Source: Shewanella decolorationis S12 (lineage in GTDB: Bacteria; Pseudomonadota; Gammaproteobacteria; Enterobacterales; Shewanellaceae). From it: a DNA stretch of 64,000 nt. Below the pieces are notes generated by a model. The model ran no database searches, had not been told where the DNA came from, and saw nothing but the letters and a program-made list of their open reading frames with translations. Shown piece after piece: positions 53,593 through 62,512 of the stretch; position 1 is the first letter of the stretch, and each line of letters starts with the position of its first letter. The DNA lies in the NCBI RefSeq assembly GCF_000485795.1, contig NZ_AXZL01000076.1:1-64000 (forward strand). The letters are read 5' to 3'. A program made the position numbers and the translations under genes.

Positions 53593-54135
53593 TTAAGCCG
53601 TTTCACTTAAGGCTAAATCCATCAAAATCGCATTTTCTTTGCCATCAGCCAAAGGATAATAGCCTTTGCGACGTCCGGTTTCGACAAAACCCCGCTTCTG
53701 ATAGAGCGCGCGCGCGGCAAGATTTGATTCGCGAACCTCTAGCATCAGCACCACGGCCTTGGCAGCCTTAGCGCCGTCGATAACCGCCGTGAGTAGCAGA
53801 TGCCCATAACCTCGTCCTTGTTGTTCTGGCAGCAAACAAATATCTAGCAGCGTTGCCTCATCAACAATCTGCTGCACAATCGCAAAGCCGAGTAACTCGC
53901 CATCGTTTTGCATTAACCCAAGGACGCGGTACAAGTGGCCAAAACAATCGGCAAGATTATTCTCACTCATAGGATGGGAATGGGCACTCGCTTCAATGCG
54001 CGCCATTTGGCTTACATCCGTTGGCGTCAGGAGCACAATTTGCAATGATTCACTCAGGGTTTTAAGGACTTGATGACTCACGGGAAAATCCAAATTAAAA
54101 GGTAACTCACGATAATGTATACGGGGCAGGACCAA
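53593..54135 (-). CDS. rimI: Ribosomal protein S18-alanine N-acetyltransferase RimI
   Basis: A GNAT acetyltransferase; RimI acetylates the N-terminal Ala of S18. The acetyl-CoA motif is LLPEQQGRGYGHLLLTAVI and the C-terminal block is ALYQKRGFVETGRRKGYY. As drawn from TTG 54135 it has 180 residues, about 30 longer than typical; the domain starts near LQIVLLTPTDV, so the true start may lie about 30 codons further in. It follows holD by seven bases, the conserved holD-rimI pairing. Confidence 0.88.
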   Translation of the reverse strand: MVLPRIHYRELPFNLDFPVSHQVLKTLSESLQIVLLTPTDVSQMARIEASAHSHPMSENNLADCFGHLYRVLGLMQNDGELLGFAIVQQIVDEATLLDICLLPEQQGRGYGHLLLTAVIDGAKAAKAVVLMLEVRESNLAARALYQKRGFVETGRRKGYYPLADGKENAILMDLALSETA

Positions 54136-54142
54136 TAGAGGC

Positions 54143-54493
54143 TTAGGCCGTTAATTGCTGCTCACGCCACTGGCAAATCTGTTCCCACAAGGCACGCTTT
54201 GCCTCACTGCGAGTTAGTAACTCAGCTAAGGGATCCGACACTAACCAAGCCACTCTCGGTCTAACCCTATGACGGCGTAAATCCCAAACTATGGTTTTGC
54301 CCTTATGTGGCTCAGTGTTGAACTCACAGTCATCCTTACTGATCCCAATTAAGCCAAGGACCGTATCAATCAGTGGCTCAGCGGCAGACGACATATCATC
54401 AACGTCCCAAACCACTTGATAAGGTCGCACTTTTGTATCGCAAAGCTGCCAAGGAGTTATCTCCATCGCGGCTAAATAGGCTGATTTATTCAT
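54143..54493 (-). CDS. holD: Probable DNA polymerase III psi subunit HolD
   Basis: A 116-residue protein. The N-terminal YLAAMEITPWQL and C-terminal SEAKRALWEQICQW resemble the ends of E. coli HolD, which links the clamp loader to single-strand-binding protein through chi. The centre is poorly conserved, as usual in this fast-evolving family. Placement just upstream of rimI supports the call. The start at ATG 54493 has no strong ribosome-binding site. Confidence 0.8.
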   Translation of the reverse strand: MNKSAYLAAMEITPWQLCDTKVRPYQVVWDVDDMSSAAEPLIDTVLGLIGISKDDCEFNTEPHKGKTIVWDLRRHRVRPRVAWLVSDPLAELLTRSEAKRALWEQICQWREQQLTA

Positions 54494-54708
54494 CGGTTAT
54501 TGGGGTTTCATTAGGCATAGACACAGCCACAAGAATACCAGCTAAATGGGCCGAATGTTATTGCCAAGATATGGTTCATTACTCAAGCCAAATGTTTGCT
54601 TACGTTTTAATCTACAAAATCGATTTATAGAATCTATTTTAACCGCTTTAGATGTTTTACTCATTTGATAAGCTATCCCCATTGAGTAGGACAATAGGAG
54701 GAATTTCC

Positions 54709-55176
54709 ATGATTAACATCGGCATCAACCAGAGTCACAGAGAAGAAATCGCCGCTGGGTTAAATCAGTTATTGGCCGACAGCTATAGCCTTTATCTTAA
54801 AACCCACAGCTTCCACTGGAACGTCACAGGCCCCATGTTCACTAGCTTGCACTTATTGTTTGAACAGCAATATACCGAGCTTGCCTTAGCGGTCGATTTA
54901 ATCGCCGAGCGAGTTCGTGCATTGGGCGCAAGGGCCTTAGGCTCCTATTCGGCCTATGCCAAGTTGACCGAAATCCGTGAAGACCAAGGTGTCACTAAAG
55001 CTGAAACCATGATCCGTGAACTGTTAAGCGACCAAGAAGTAGTGATTAGAAACGCACGTGCGCTCTATCCCTTGGTTAGCCAAGCCAACGATGAAGCAAC
55101 GGCCGATTTACTCACCCAGCGCATTCAACTCCATGAGAAAAATGCGTGGATGTTACGTAGCTTATTAAGCGAATAA
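54709..55176 (+). CDS. dps: Dps-family ferritin-like protein
   Basis: A 155-residue DNA-protection or mini-ferritin protein that oxidises and stores iron in a dodecamer. Ferroxidase-site residues are visible in KTHSFHWNVTGPMF and LFEQQYTELALAVDLIAERVRALG. The start is placed at MINIGINQSHREE, with AGGAGG upstream; a longer frame from 54652 lacks support. The N terminus has few lysines, so DNA binding is uncertain. Confidence 0.92.
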   Translation: MINIGINQSHREEIAAGLNQLLADSYSLYLKTHSFHWNVTGPMFTSLHLLFEQQYTELALAVDLIAERVRALGARALGSYSAYAKLTEIREDQGVTKAETMIRELLSDQEVVIRNARALYPLVSQANDEATADLLTQRIQLHEKNAWMLRSLLSE

Positions 55177-55197
55177 CCCTTTCATCATCCCCAAGCC

Positions 55198-55230
55198 AAA
55201 TGGCCGAGCAGTCACGCGCTCGGCCATTTT
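55198..55230. terminator. Terminator after the dps-like gene
   Basis: An 11-bp stem AATGGCCGAGC/GCTCGGCCATT with a T-run on the plus strand, between convergent genes. Confidence 0.82.
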
Positions 55231-55259
55231 ATTAGGCATTTATCGATGCTAAAGCCAAG

Positions 55260-56465
55260 TTAGAGATACTTAAGCCAAGCCTGCTGACTCTGTCCTTTGT
55301 AACGACTAAACCAACGCACGGGATAATAGAGTAATGGGATCAAGACTAAGCTTATTAGCCATACCCATCCCATATGTGCTACGCCAAAAAGCTCACCATG
55401 ATTTGCGCCAAATACCCATTTAGCCAGAGAATACAGCAACAACAGCACATATAAGTGCAAGATATAGAAGAACATAGGCACTGAGCCAAACACTGCTAAC
55501 CTCTGCCCCATCCAACCTAATACACTGCCTGTCGCAAAATAGCGCTCAAACACCACTAAGCAATAGAACATTCCGCCCAAGGTCACCAACAAAAAACTGA
55601 GGGATGGCGGATACTTAGTTAAGTTAAATACCGACATTAAGGTTTGACCTAGGGTATCGCCAAACTGCCAAGGTAGCGTCTCGCCGTAGAGATTGAATCC
55701 GCGCAGCAAGCCAAACAGCAGGGCGCAGCCAAGCCCTAGCAATATTAATTTTTGCTGACGCAGCCCCGCATCACTCCCTCGGCCAAATAAGGGGCCAGCC
55801 ACATAGCCCAATAAAATCACGCCTATCCAAGGTAGCGCTGGGTAACTTATCTTCAGCTTAAGCTCGCCCTGGGCAATCAAATAACCTCGGTCATGCAGTA
55901 TCGTCCACAGGCTATAGCCCCACTCGTCTGGCGTAAAATGAATAGGCGACAATAGGTTATGGCCAAAGATAATCAATAGCCCGAGTAATGCCACCCACAA
56001 CCTTGGTAGGTTGATTAATGCCGCAAGAGCCAACATGCTCAGTCCTATCACCCAAATCACCTGCAACCACAGGGTGTTATAATTGCCCATCCATGAGAAA
56101 TTAATCACCAGCACTTCGAGAGCGATTAAGAATAATCCGCGCTTGATTAAAAACTCGCGCGCAGAGCGCGGCTCGCCATGATCGCGATTAGCGTAAAGCC
56201 AAGCCGAAACCCCAGTTAAAAAGACGAAGACTGGCGCACAAAAGTGCGCCGCAAAACGGCTGACAAACAGCGCCCAGTTTGTTGTGCTTAAATCCATAGG
56301 ATCGCTCACCTGCATATGCAGGAAAAACCGCTCCCGCACATGGTCGAGCAACATAATCAGCATCACTAAGCCGCGCATCATGTCGATGCTATTGATCCGC
56401 TGACGCCCTTGCAGCTTAGGCGTCTCAGACAATGCAGCGGGTGTCACAGTGACATTAGAATTCAT
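55260..56465 (-). CDS. DUF1624 / HGSNAT-like membrane acyltransferase
   Basis: A 401-residue inner-membrane protein with about ten transmembrane helices. The N-terminal RINSIDMMRGLVMLIMLLDHVR block, holding the conserved Asp and His, identifies the DUF1624 family related to heparan-alpha-glucosaminide N-acetyltransferase. The substrate is unknown; a cell-surface or siderophore-like molecule is possible. Its start overlaps the TonB-receptor stop by 11 bases, so the two are coupled. ATG 56465 is preferred to an ATG three codons upstream. Confidence 0.85.
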   Translation of the reverse strand: MNSNVTVTPAALSETPKLQGRQRINSIDMMRGLVMLIMLLDHVRERFFLHMQVSDPMDLSTTNWALFVSRFAAHFCAPVFVFLTGVSAWLYANRDHGEPRSAREFLIKRGLFLIALEVLVINFSWMGNYNTLWLQVIWVIGLSMLALAALINLPRLWVALLGLLIIFGHNLLSPIHFTPDEWGYSLWTILHDRGYLIAQGELKLKISYPALPWIGVILLGYVAGPLFGRGSDAGLRQQKLILLGLGCALLFGLLRGFNLYGETLPWQFGDTLGQTLMSVFNLTKYPPSLSFLLVTLGGMFYCLVVFERYFATGSVLGWMGQRLAVFGSVPMFFYILHLYVLLLLYSLAKWVFGANHGELFGVAHMGWVWLISLVLIPLLYYPVRWFSRYKGQSQQAWLKYL

Positions 56466-58602
56466 AGCTGACACTCACTTTAACATTACGTGGCTCACCC
56501 GGTACGGCCCACAGCGCCGAGTAACTGCTGGCAATATAGTGCTCATCCAGCAGGTTATCGACATTGAGGGCGAGACTTAAGTTGTCAGCAAGCTCAGTCG
56601 TGAAGAACATTCCAAGTAACTGATAACTCGGTAATTGAAAACTTGGGTCGGCCGAATCGCCCAAGCGTGAGTCCACGTAACGCCAACTCAACCCTAAATG
56701 ACCGTCGATAGAAAGATCATTTAAGTCCTGTTTGAGAATGATACTGCCCGTGTGTTTTGGCACATTGACCAGCGGACTTCCCGCCGGAATTAACACGCCC
56801 CAATCCAGATTCAGGCTGTCGTTCGCCGTGCGGGTATTCAGGTAGGCATAGGACAAGGTCGCTTGTAAGCTCTCAGTCAACTCGGCTGCAATATCCAATT
56901 CAATCCCCGTGCTCTTGGCTTCACCAAGGGTCGCCGAAAAGCCGACATTGACGGGATCTGAGGTCAAGATATTGCTCTTTTGCGCATCAAACCAAGCCAC
57001 ACTGCCATTGACGGGTAACTCAAACCAAGTGCTGTTGAACTTAACCCCCAACTCGACGGATTTGCTTTCCTCGGGCTCGAAGGGATTACCCGCATAATCA
57101 GTGCCTGAAAGCGGTAAAAAACCTTCCGAATAGGAGCCGTAAACACTTAACGCCTCAGACCATTGATACACTAATCCGACTTTCGGGCTGACTCTGTGAT
57201 CGTTTTGTTTCGACAGACTTGCGTTCACCTGCTCTGTGATTTCTTGGGAATAGCGGTCAAACCTTAACCCTAAATGCAGTTTCCAGTGTTCTGTTAACTC
57301 CAATTGATCCTGTAAATAGGCGCCCCAGGCATCTTGAGTCTCTCGGTTTTCATACAGCAGACTGACCTCGGGCTGAGCCGCGCCATATTGAGGTGCCAAA
57401 ATATCGATAGCATAGGCGCCCTTCTGACCTCGATAACGGTAGAGTCCCGTTTTTAGTCGATAATGATAGGCATCCGTTCCGAGCAGCAGATTGTGTCTTA
57501 TGCTGCCAGTATCAAACTGACCGCTGAGTTCGGCCCGCACAGAATGGTCTTCAGAAGCGTAATCTCGATAGCGATGCTGCCGCGTCAGAGTACGTCCATC
57601 GTCATATAAGGATTGACGCCCCTTAGCTAATTCAGCATCCGATGAGTAGCCATTTAAACTCGAATCGCGATAGTTATAACCCGCAGTAAGCGACCAATCA
57701 TCGCTCAACTCATACTCATAGGTAAGCTGATGTCCAGTCGCATCCACCTTAGTTGGCCCATCGTTGGGCTCGCCCAAGTAACGCGAACGGGGCACGGTAT
57801 TAAAGTCGTTATTGAGCACTACTACGCCACGGTCAAATAGCTGTTCTTGCTTAAGATATTCAACTTCATACAGGAGCGATGACTTATCCGACAGTTGCCA
57901 GCGCAGCGATGGCGTGACGATCTTTTTATCGCTAAACACATAATCGCGAAAACTGTCATGCTCCTGCCAAGCGCCATTGATCCGAAAGGCCAAGGTATCG
58001 GTCAGCCCCGAAGTAAAATCCCCTTCTAACCGATATTGCTCAAAACTCCCCGCGGAGGCTTTTAAATAGCCCTGCGCCTCGTACTGCGGTTTTTTAGTCA
58101 CAATATTCACAGTACCGCCGGGCTCCGAGCGTCCATAAAGCGCCGAGCCCGGGCCTTTAAGGATTTCCACATAGGCTACGTTCGATAGATCTCGGTGACC
58201 ACTAAAACCTCGGCCACCATTAAAACCATTAATTAAATAACCCGATGGCATGTTTTCATTCCCAGGAAAGCCCCGTAACGAAAAACTATCCCATAGCCCA
58301 CCACCGTTGTTTTGCCGCGCGACACTGGCAGAATAATCCAATAAGTCTTGAAAACGCGTCAGCCCAGTATCTTTAATCAGTTGCTCATCCAGCACTGTGA
58401 TGGCCTGAGGTAACTCAGTCGCAGGCACATTGCCGCGGTAGGCCTGTCGATAATGAATGCTTAAACGCTCGATATCATTATTAAGTCCAGTGTTATCAGT
58501 TTGCAGCGCCTCGGCGGCCAATAGGGGAAGACTTGTATCCAACGCCAATAACGCCACGCCCAGCAGTAATACCGAGCGCTTTTGAATGACATAAGTAGCC
58601 AT
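56455..58602 (-). CDS. TonB-dependent siderophore-type receptor
   Basis: A 715-residue outer-membrane receptor. The signal peptide ends near PLLAAE. The plug domain (about 50-170) has ELPQAITVLDEQLIKDTG and VEILKGPGSALYGRSEPGGTVNIVTKKP. The 22-strand barrel ends in the usual aromatic (VSVSYEF). This architecture is that of ferric-siderophore receptors such as FhuE or FoxA; the ligand is not predictable. It is the second gene of a minus-strand unit with a Cys/His-rich small protein before it and an acyltransferase after it. Confidence 0.93.
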   Translation of the reverse strand: MATYVIQKRSVLLLGVALLALDTSLPLLAAEALQTDNTGLNNDIERLSIHYRQAYRGNVPATELPQAITVLDEQLIKDTGLTRFQDLLDYSASVARQNNGGGLWDSFSLRGFPGNENMPSGYLINGFNGGRGFSGHRDLSNVAYVEILKGPGSALYGRSEPGGTVNIVTKKPQYEAQGYLKASAGSFEQYRLEGDFTSGLTDTLAFRINGAWQEHDSFRDYVFSDKKIVTPSLRWQLSDKSSLLYEVEYLKQEQLFDRGVVVLNNDFNTVPRSRYLGEPNDGPTKVDATGHQLTYEYELSDDWSLTAGYNYRDSSLNGYSSDAELAKGRQSLYDDGRTLTRQHRYRDYASEDHSVRAELSGQFDTGSIRHNLLLGTDAYHYRLKTGLYRYRGQKGAYAIDILAPQYGAAQPEVSLLYENRETQDAWGAYLQDQLELTEHWKLHLGLRFDRYSQEITEQVNASLSKQNDHRVSPKVGLVYQWSEALSVYGSYSEGFLPLSGTDYAGNPFEPEESKSVELGVKFNSTWFELPVNGSVAWFDAQKSNILTSDPVNVGFSATLGEAKSTGIELDIAAELTESLQATLSYAYLNTRTANDSLNLDWGVLIPAGSPLVNVPKHTGSIILKQDLNDLSIDGHLGLSWRYVDSRLGDSADPSFQLPSYQLLGMFFTTELADNLSLALNVDNLLDEHYIASSYSALWAVPGEPRNVKVSVSYEF

Positions 58603-58687
58603 TTTTTACTCCAAAAATAAACAGCATCGGGCACCTTGGTTAAGCCAAGGCGCTCGAAAAATAAGAGAAATAGATAAAAAGCAGGAG

Positions 58688-58987
58688 TTAGGCTGTTAGC
58701 GGCGGCGCGCGGCTATGGAAGTTGCGCCTAAATGGCGTCTTAAAGGAAATAACATCAAACTCAACCGAGATAACACCCTGTTGAGCAACTTGAAAATCTA
58801 ACGGAGAGTATGAGAGGGCATGCTGCAATTGGTGCTGATGCAAACACAGCGCACAGTGGGCCTTGGTATCATCATTGAGGTGGGAAACACTGTGCACCGC
58901 AAACGCAACAGACAGCAACACTAAGATGGCGGCAAGCCATAGTGCTAATCTGCGCCTTGTTTGTATCACAGAGCTCAAACCATACAT
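58688..58987 (-). CDS. Small Cys/His-rich membrane-anchored protein
   Basis: A 99-residue protein with an N-terminal hydrophobic segment (about 12-31, LALWLAAILVLLSVAFAVHS) and a cluster HCALCLHQHQLQH just after it. It resembles the small proteins sometimes annotated as zinc-uptake chaperones or DUF2946. The Cys and His residues could bind metal. The start ATG 58987 is tentative. A candidate promoter lies at 59009-59038. It lies 85 bases upstream of the TonB receptor. Confidence 0.6.
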   Translation of the reverse strand: MYGLSSVIQTRRRLALWLAAILVLLSVAFAVHSVSHLNDDTKAHCALCLHQHQLQHALSYSPLDFQVAQQGVISVEFDVISFKTPFRRNFHSRAPPLTA

Positions 58988-59008
58988 CCTCAAACCAAAG
59001 GGATTGCG

Positions 59009-59038
59009 ATTGTATGTTAGACACAACGAAAGTTGCAA
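59009..59038 (-). promoter_or_regulatory. Candidate promoter of the receptor operon
   Basis: On the minus strand TTGCAA (59033-59038) and TACAAT (59009-59014, five of six) are 18 bases apart, just upstream of the small Cys/His protein gene. No clear Fur or Zur box is seen around it. Confidence 0.4.
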
Positions 59039-59099
59039 ATACCTTTACTTAACAAATGTAAGCAAATGCGCAGGGAAAATTTTATCGCGCGCAAAATAA

Positions 59100-59129
59100 A
59101 ACGGCTCGCATATTTCTATGCAAGCCGTT
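59100..59129 (-). terminator. Terminator after tRNA-Trp
   Basis: A hairpin AACGGCT/AGCCGTT, extended by further pairs, lies nine bases past the tRNA 3' end and is followed by TTTTATTTT on the minus strand. Confidence 0.75.
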
Positions 59130-59137
59130 GTTTTATT

Positions 59138-59214
59138 TGGCAGGGGTGGCAGGACTCGAACCCGCAACCATCGGTTTTGGAGACCGCTGTTCTACCAATT
59201 GGAACTACACCCCT
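59138..59214 (-). tRNA. tRNA-Trp (CCA)
   Basis: A 77-base gene with encoded CCA and anticodon loop CTCCAAA giving CCA. Acceptor AGGGGTG pairs with CACCCCT. The first anticodon-stem pair (positions 27 and 43) reads G and A, a mismatch. It has its own promoter and terminator. Confidence 0.96.
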
Positions 59215-59227
59215 GTTGACGTGGGGC

Positions 59228-59256
59228 ATTATGCTAAAAGCACTCTCAAAGGTAAA
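59228..59256 (-). promoter_or_regulatory. Promoter of tRNA-Trp
   Basis: On the minus strand TTTACC (59251-59256) and CATAAT (59228-59233) are 17 bases apart, with a GC-rich discriminator (GCCCCACG), as at the tRNA cluster promoter. Confidence 0.7.
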
Positions 59257-59521
59257 GGACTTTTTATTACAAACTTAATTAACTGAGGAATTTTCAAACA
59301 AGTTTGCCATCTACTGTTGATTTAATTGGCATAAAGCTGAAAAAGTCGGCATGTAAGCTCATTGCAGAATGTTCAAAACCCGTTGGCGACGTCGTAAACA
59401 GTGAAACCTGATGCACTGTCTATGGCCCAAAAACTCACAAAAGAGTCGTGAAAACGCTTTAAAAGATGAATTTAAGCACAGTGCGTACCACGCACTCACT
59501 GGCAAATCCCACAGCTAATGG
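59257..59521. other. Intergenic stretch, nothing recognised
   Basis: The stretch upstream of tRNA-Trp, up to the stop codon of the next gene, shows no coding frame, RNA gene or strong repeat by eye. Confidence 0.5.
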
Positions 59522-60490
59522 TTAATCATCAAGGGTTGAGATAAAAATCCGCCGCAAATCATTATCCCAAAGCTGGATAATTTTGCGGGTCTTATCCTTA
59601 CTCCAAAAACACTTACCAAACAGGATAAGCCCTGCGCCCTCTAAATCCCGTTTATCTTCGATATTAAAGCGCTTAAACAGTTTGGTTTTGACTGCCTCAA
59701 TAGGAATACCTATGTCTTTACTGTCGGCAGGATTGAGCCAAGATAAGGTCGGATCGCTATGGGAGATAGTACCCCAGTACATATGGGGTTTGTTATCCGT
59801 CGGATCCGCATCGGCGAAATTTACAAACAGATTCTTCGCCCGCCAGCGGTACTTACGCTCATCATCGGTGTAAACCCAAAGATCCGAAGTCGCCAGTTCG
59901 GAGCCGCGCAGCAGGCTATGGAGTAACTTTTCTAGCCCTTGGCTCGGAGTTCGCTTTGCCGTGATGGCTATCTCGGGCTTATCGACCGTCACCTGATAGC
60001 CAGCTTTGGGCTCCTGCACTGACTCTAATGGCTCGGTATCATTTGCCGTTTTACTTTTGGCTCCAACCTCTTGCTCTTGGGGAGCGTTGACGTTGAGCGC
60101 TGAGTTAGAGGGTCTCTTATTACTGGGATTGAGCGAAAAATCGATAACCAAGGCATCGGCGTCGAGCAGTTGTTGCTGCACTTCGAGGGCATCTTGTTCT
60201 TCACGGGACTTTTGCGCCGACGGATTAAATTCGATGCAATCGAGCTTATGGTAACGGGAGCCAAAACAGGCAGCCTTACCATCCTTAGATGCTTTACGAA
60301 AATAGGCTTTGCCGTAGCAGGCGGGGCAATATAAATGCTGGCGCAAACGCTCAATCTCAGCCTCGGGTAACTGCTGAAACTTGAACACACTGTAGGTGAC
60401 ACTGGTCTGCGCATTAGGGTTGAGTCGTAGTGGCGACGAAGCGTGCTCTGCCGCAGCCTCGGTTGTGAGTACACAAATCGCATCCAACAT
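59522..60490 (-). CDS. Protein of unknown function with a Cys cluster
   Basis: A 322-residue protein I do not recognise. An N-terminal region (about 50-90) has CPAC, a spaced Cys in AACFGSRYH and HKLDC, which could bind zinc as a short finger. A polar, low-complexity linker (about 95-185) follows. The C-terminal half is ordered and aromatic-rich: SDLWVYTDDERKYRWRAKNLF and GLILFGKCFWSKDKTRKII. There is no signal peptide. Start ATG 60490 has GGGGAG upstream. It lies 44 bases after a DEDDy exonuclease gene on the same strand. Confidence 0.7.
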   Translation of the reverse strand: MLDAICVLTTEAAAEHASSPLRLNPNAQTSVTYSVFKFQQLPEAEIERLRQHLYCPACYGKAYFRKASKDGKAACFGSRYHKLDCIEFNPSAQKSREEQDALEVQQQLLDADALVIDFSLNPSNKRPSNSALNVNAPQEQEVGAKSKTANDTEPLESVQEPKAGYQVTVDKPEIAITAKRTPSQGLEKLLHSLLRGSELATSDLWVYTDDERKYRWRAKNLFVNFADADPTDNKPHMYWGTISHSDPTLSWLNPADSKDIGIPIEAVKTKLFKRFNIEDKRDLEGAGLILFGKCFWSKDKTRKIIQLWDNDLRRIFISTLDD

Positions 60491-60534
60491 CTCTTGCTCC
60501 CCTAATCCTTATCTTTACGACCTTATCTCAAGTC

Positions 60535-61458
60535 TTAAGCTGGATGAAAATAGCTTGCTAGTCGCGCGGCTAAACTCGGCGGCAATATGGGTTTACTACC
60601 GACAGTCTCTTTGCCATAAAAACCTTGCAGCTTGTCGATTAACTGCCAAAAACACAGGTTCGCCGCCAATGCATCGAGGGCGGCGTACTGAACTTGCGCT
60701 TGGGATAAAGGCACCTGTTGCCAATTCGAGAGGGTAATTTTTTTAGGCTTATCGATGCGCTTTTGCAGTAATGCCGCCACCAATTGCCGCGTGCCCATTT
60801 CCTTCCCTGCTCCAAGCTGCGCCATCGCCCAATTCAAATCGAGTCGTGGGGATACCTGAATATCCCAATCCCGTTTAAGTGCTTGACCATCGCCCCTTAA
60901 TCCAATCCCCACTTTGAGGATCTGCTCATTTTCCAGCAAAGGTTTAAGCTCGGCGAGCCTCTCGCCTAATACCGTCTGTTGAAATAAATAGCAGGTATCG
61001 GAGGTCGCCAATTGCACTAAACTCAAGGGATGTTGAACGCCCGGCTCAAAGCTTGCCCGTGTTTCGGTATCAAACCCCAACACGGATTCACTACTAAGTT
61101 GTTGTAATGCGGTGGCAAGCGTATCGGGCGTGACTAACTTAACATGCATTTCAACCCGCATTTCCTCCCGCATCTCCTCCCGTATTTCGCCCCTTATATC
61201 CACCAGCGACAGTGGCGTAAGGTTTGCCAGCTCGGCATCAGTTAGGCGCGTGGTTAAGGCGAGCTTTTGCTGAAACCATTGGAACTTAAGTTGCGAATCG
61301 GCTGCCGATAAGTCCCCCGCTTGGGACTCGGCTAACCCAGCTAGATAGTGACTCCCAGCTTTATCCATCGCCGCGATAAGCTCATCGGCATGTTCGCCTA
61401 ATTCCTGACGCAGCCAAGCCAACTTATTGGGAGAAAGGCAATAACGCATTAATTTCAT
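60535..61458 (-). CDS. DEDDy 3'-5' exonuclease domain protein
   Basis: A 307-residue protein with a ribonuclease D/WRN-like exonuclease domain at about 110-290. The motifs are VLGFDTETRAS (Asp130, Glu132), the central VGIGLRGDGQALKRDW, and QVQYAALDALAANLCFW (Tyr and Asp), so all four acidic residues and the Tyr appear present. The first 100 residues are helical and lack a known domain; a short REEM-type repeat joins the two. The substrate could be RNA or DNA. Start ATG 61458 follows AAGGA. Confidence 0.85.
   Translation of the reverse strand: MKLMRYCLSPNKLAWLRQELGEHADELIAAMDKAGSHYLAGLAESQAGDLSAADSQLKFQWFQQKLALTTRLTDAELANLTPLSLVDIRGEIREEMREEMRVEMHVKLVTPDTLATALQQLSSESVLGFDTETRASFEPGVQHPLSLVQLATSDTCYLFQQTVLGERLAELKPLLENEQILKVGIGLRGDGQALKRDWDIQVSPRLDLNWAMAQLGAGKEMGTRQLVAALLQKRIDKPKKITLSNWQQVPLSQAQVQYAALDALAANLCFWQLIDKLQGFYGKETVGSKPILPPSLAARLASYFHPA
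61148..61200 (-). repeat. Short tandem repeat in the exonuclease linker
   Basis: Several imperfect 12-base units encode EIREEMREEMRVEMHV between the N-terminal region and the nuclease domain. Confidence 0.7.
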
Positions 61459-61551
61459 ACTTCGTCCTTAAGCGCTGAAATAATCGCCGCGAGCACCTTC
61501 GCACTCGCACAACTCGGGTGAGCTGATCAGCAATAAAGGATCAAAAACGGA

Positions 61552-62481
61552 TCAGCTACGCAGCTTTTGGAATCCCGTAATCAGCAGTACCGCCACCGCG
61601 CCCGCTATAATACCAAAGAGCGCGTTAAGTATGCTCGGCGTCAGTAACCCAAGTACAGGGCCGACTAGGGCAATGGTTTCCACAAATTGCTCAGCATGGT
61701 GAATTTGCTCGCCGACCCAATGTAATCCATGGGTCAGAATGCCACCGCCCACCATAAACATGGCGGCAGTACCAATAATGGTTAAACTCTTCATCAACAC
61801 TGGGGCCGCGCTGAGCAAGCCAAAACCCAACTTACGATTAAAGCGAGTAAAGCTCGATTCGCCCTGACGCTGACTCAGATACAGACCCGCATCGTCCATT
61901 TTGACAATCGCCGCCACCAGACCATAAACACCTATAGTCATCACAATACCGATAATCGCGAGAGTAAAAAATTGCGTCGTCAGTGACTTATCCGCGACTA
62001 TGCCTAAGGTGATGGCGATAATTTCTGCCGACAACACAAAGTCGGTGCGGATCGCGCCCTTCACCTTTTCCTTCTCATAGGCCGCCAGATCGCTTATCTC
62101 GGGTAAGTCAGATTCGGCCTGCTCCGCGTGTTTATCTTTGCGATGACTATAGCTGTGGTGTAATTTCTCAAAGCCTTCAAAACATAAAAACAAGCCGCCG
62201 AACATCAATAAGGGGGTTACTGCCCAAGGAATAAAGGCGCTGATCAACATGGCTGCGGGCACTAAAATCAATTTATTACGAAACGAGCCTAGGGCGACCG
62301 CCCAGACCACGGGTAATTCGCGGTCGGCACTCACACCAGTGACTTGCTGGGCGTTTAAAGCCAAATCGTCCCCTAACACCCCTGCGGTTTTCTTGGCCGC
62401 GACCTTACTCATCACCGCCACATCATCCAAAATGGATGCAATATCGTCGAGTAAGGTTAATAAACTCGCCCCTGCCATACA
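61552..62481 (-). CDS. DUF808 inner-membrane protein (YedI-like)
   Basis: A 309-residue protein with several transmembrane helices after an N-terminal conserved block, LLTLLDDIASILDDVAVMSKVAAKKTAGVLGDDLA, the hallmark of DUF808. GGLFLCFEGFEKLHH is also typical. Its function is unknown; it probably transports or senses something in the inner membrane. The start is placed at MAGASLL, five codons inside the longest frame. Confidence 0.88.
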   Translation of the reverse strand, partial: CMAGASLLTLLDDIASILDDVAVMSKVAAKKTAGVLGDDLALNAQQVTGVSADRELPVVWAVALGSFRNKLILVPAAMLISAFIPWAVTPLLMFGGLFLCFEGFEKLHHSYSHRKDKHAEQAESDLPEISDLAAYEKEKVKGAIRTDFVLSAEIIAITLGIVADKSLTTQFFTLAIIGIVMTIGVYGLVAAIVKMDDAGLYLSQRQGESSFTRFNRKLGFGLLSAAPVLMKSLTIIGTAAMFMVGGGILTHGLHWVGEQIHHAEQFVETIALVGPVLGLLTPSILNALFGIIAGAVAVLLITGFQKLRS

Positions 62482-62512
62482 TTCTCCCTTAAACAAATAA
62501 TGCTGTTTTTAT

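Noticed and set aside
54373..54630. Plus-strand open frame opposite holD
   Set aside because: It is mostly antisense to holD, with no ribosome-binding site or family features.
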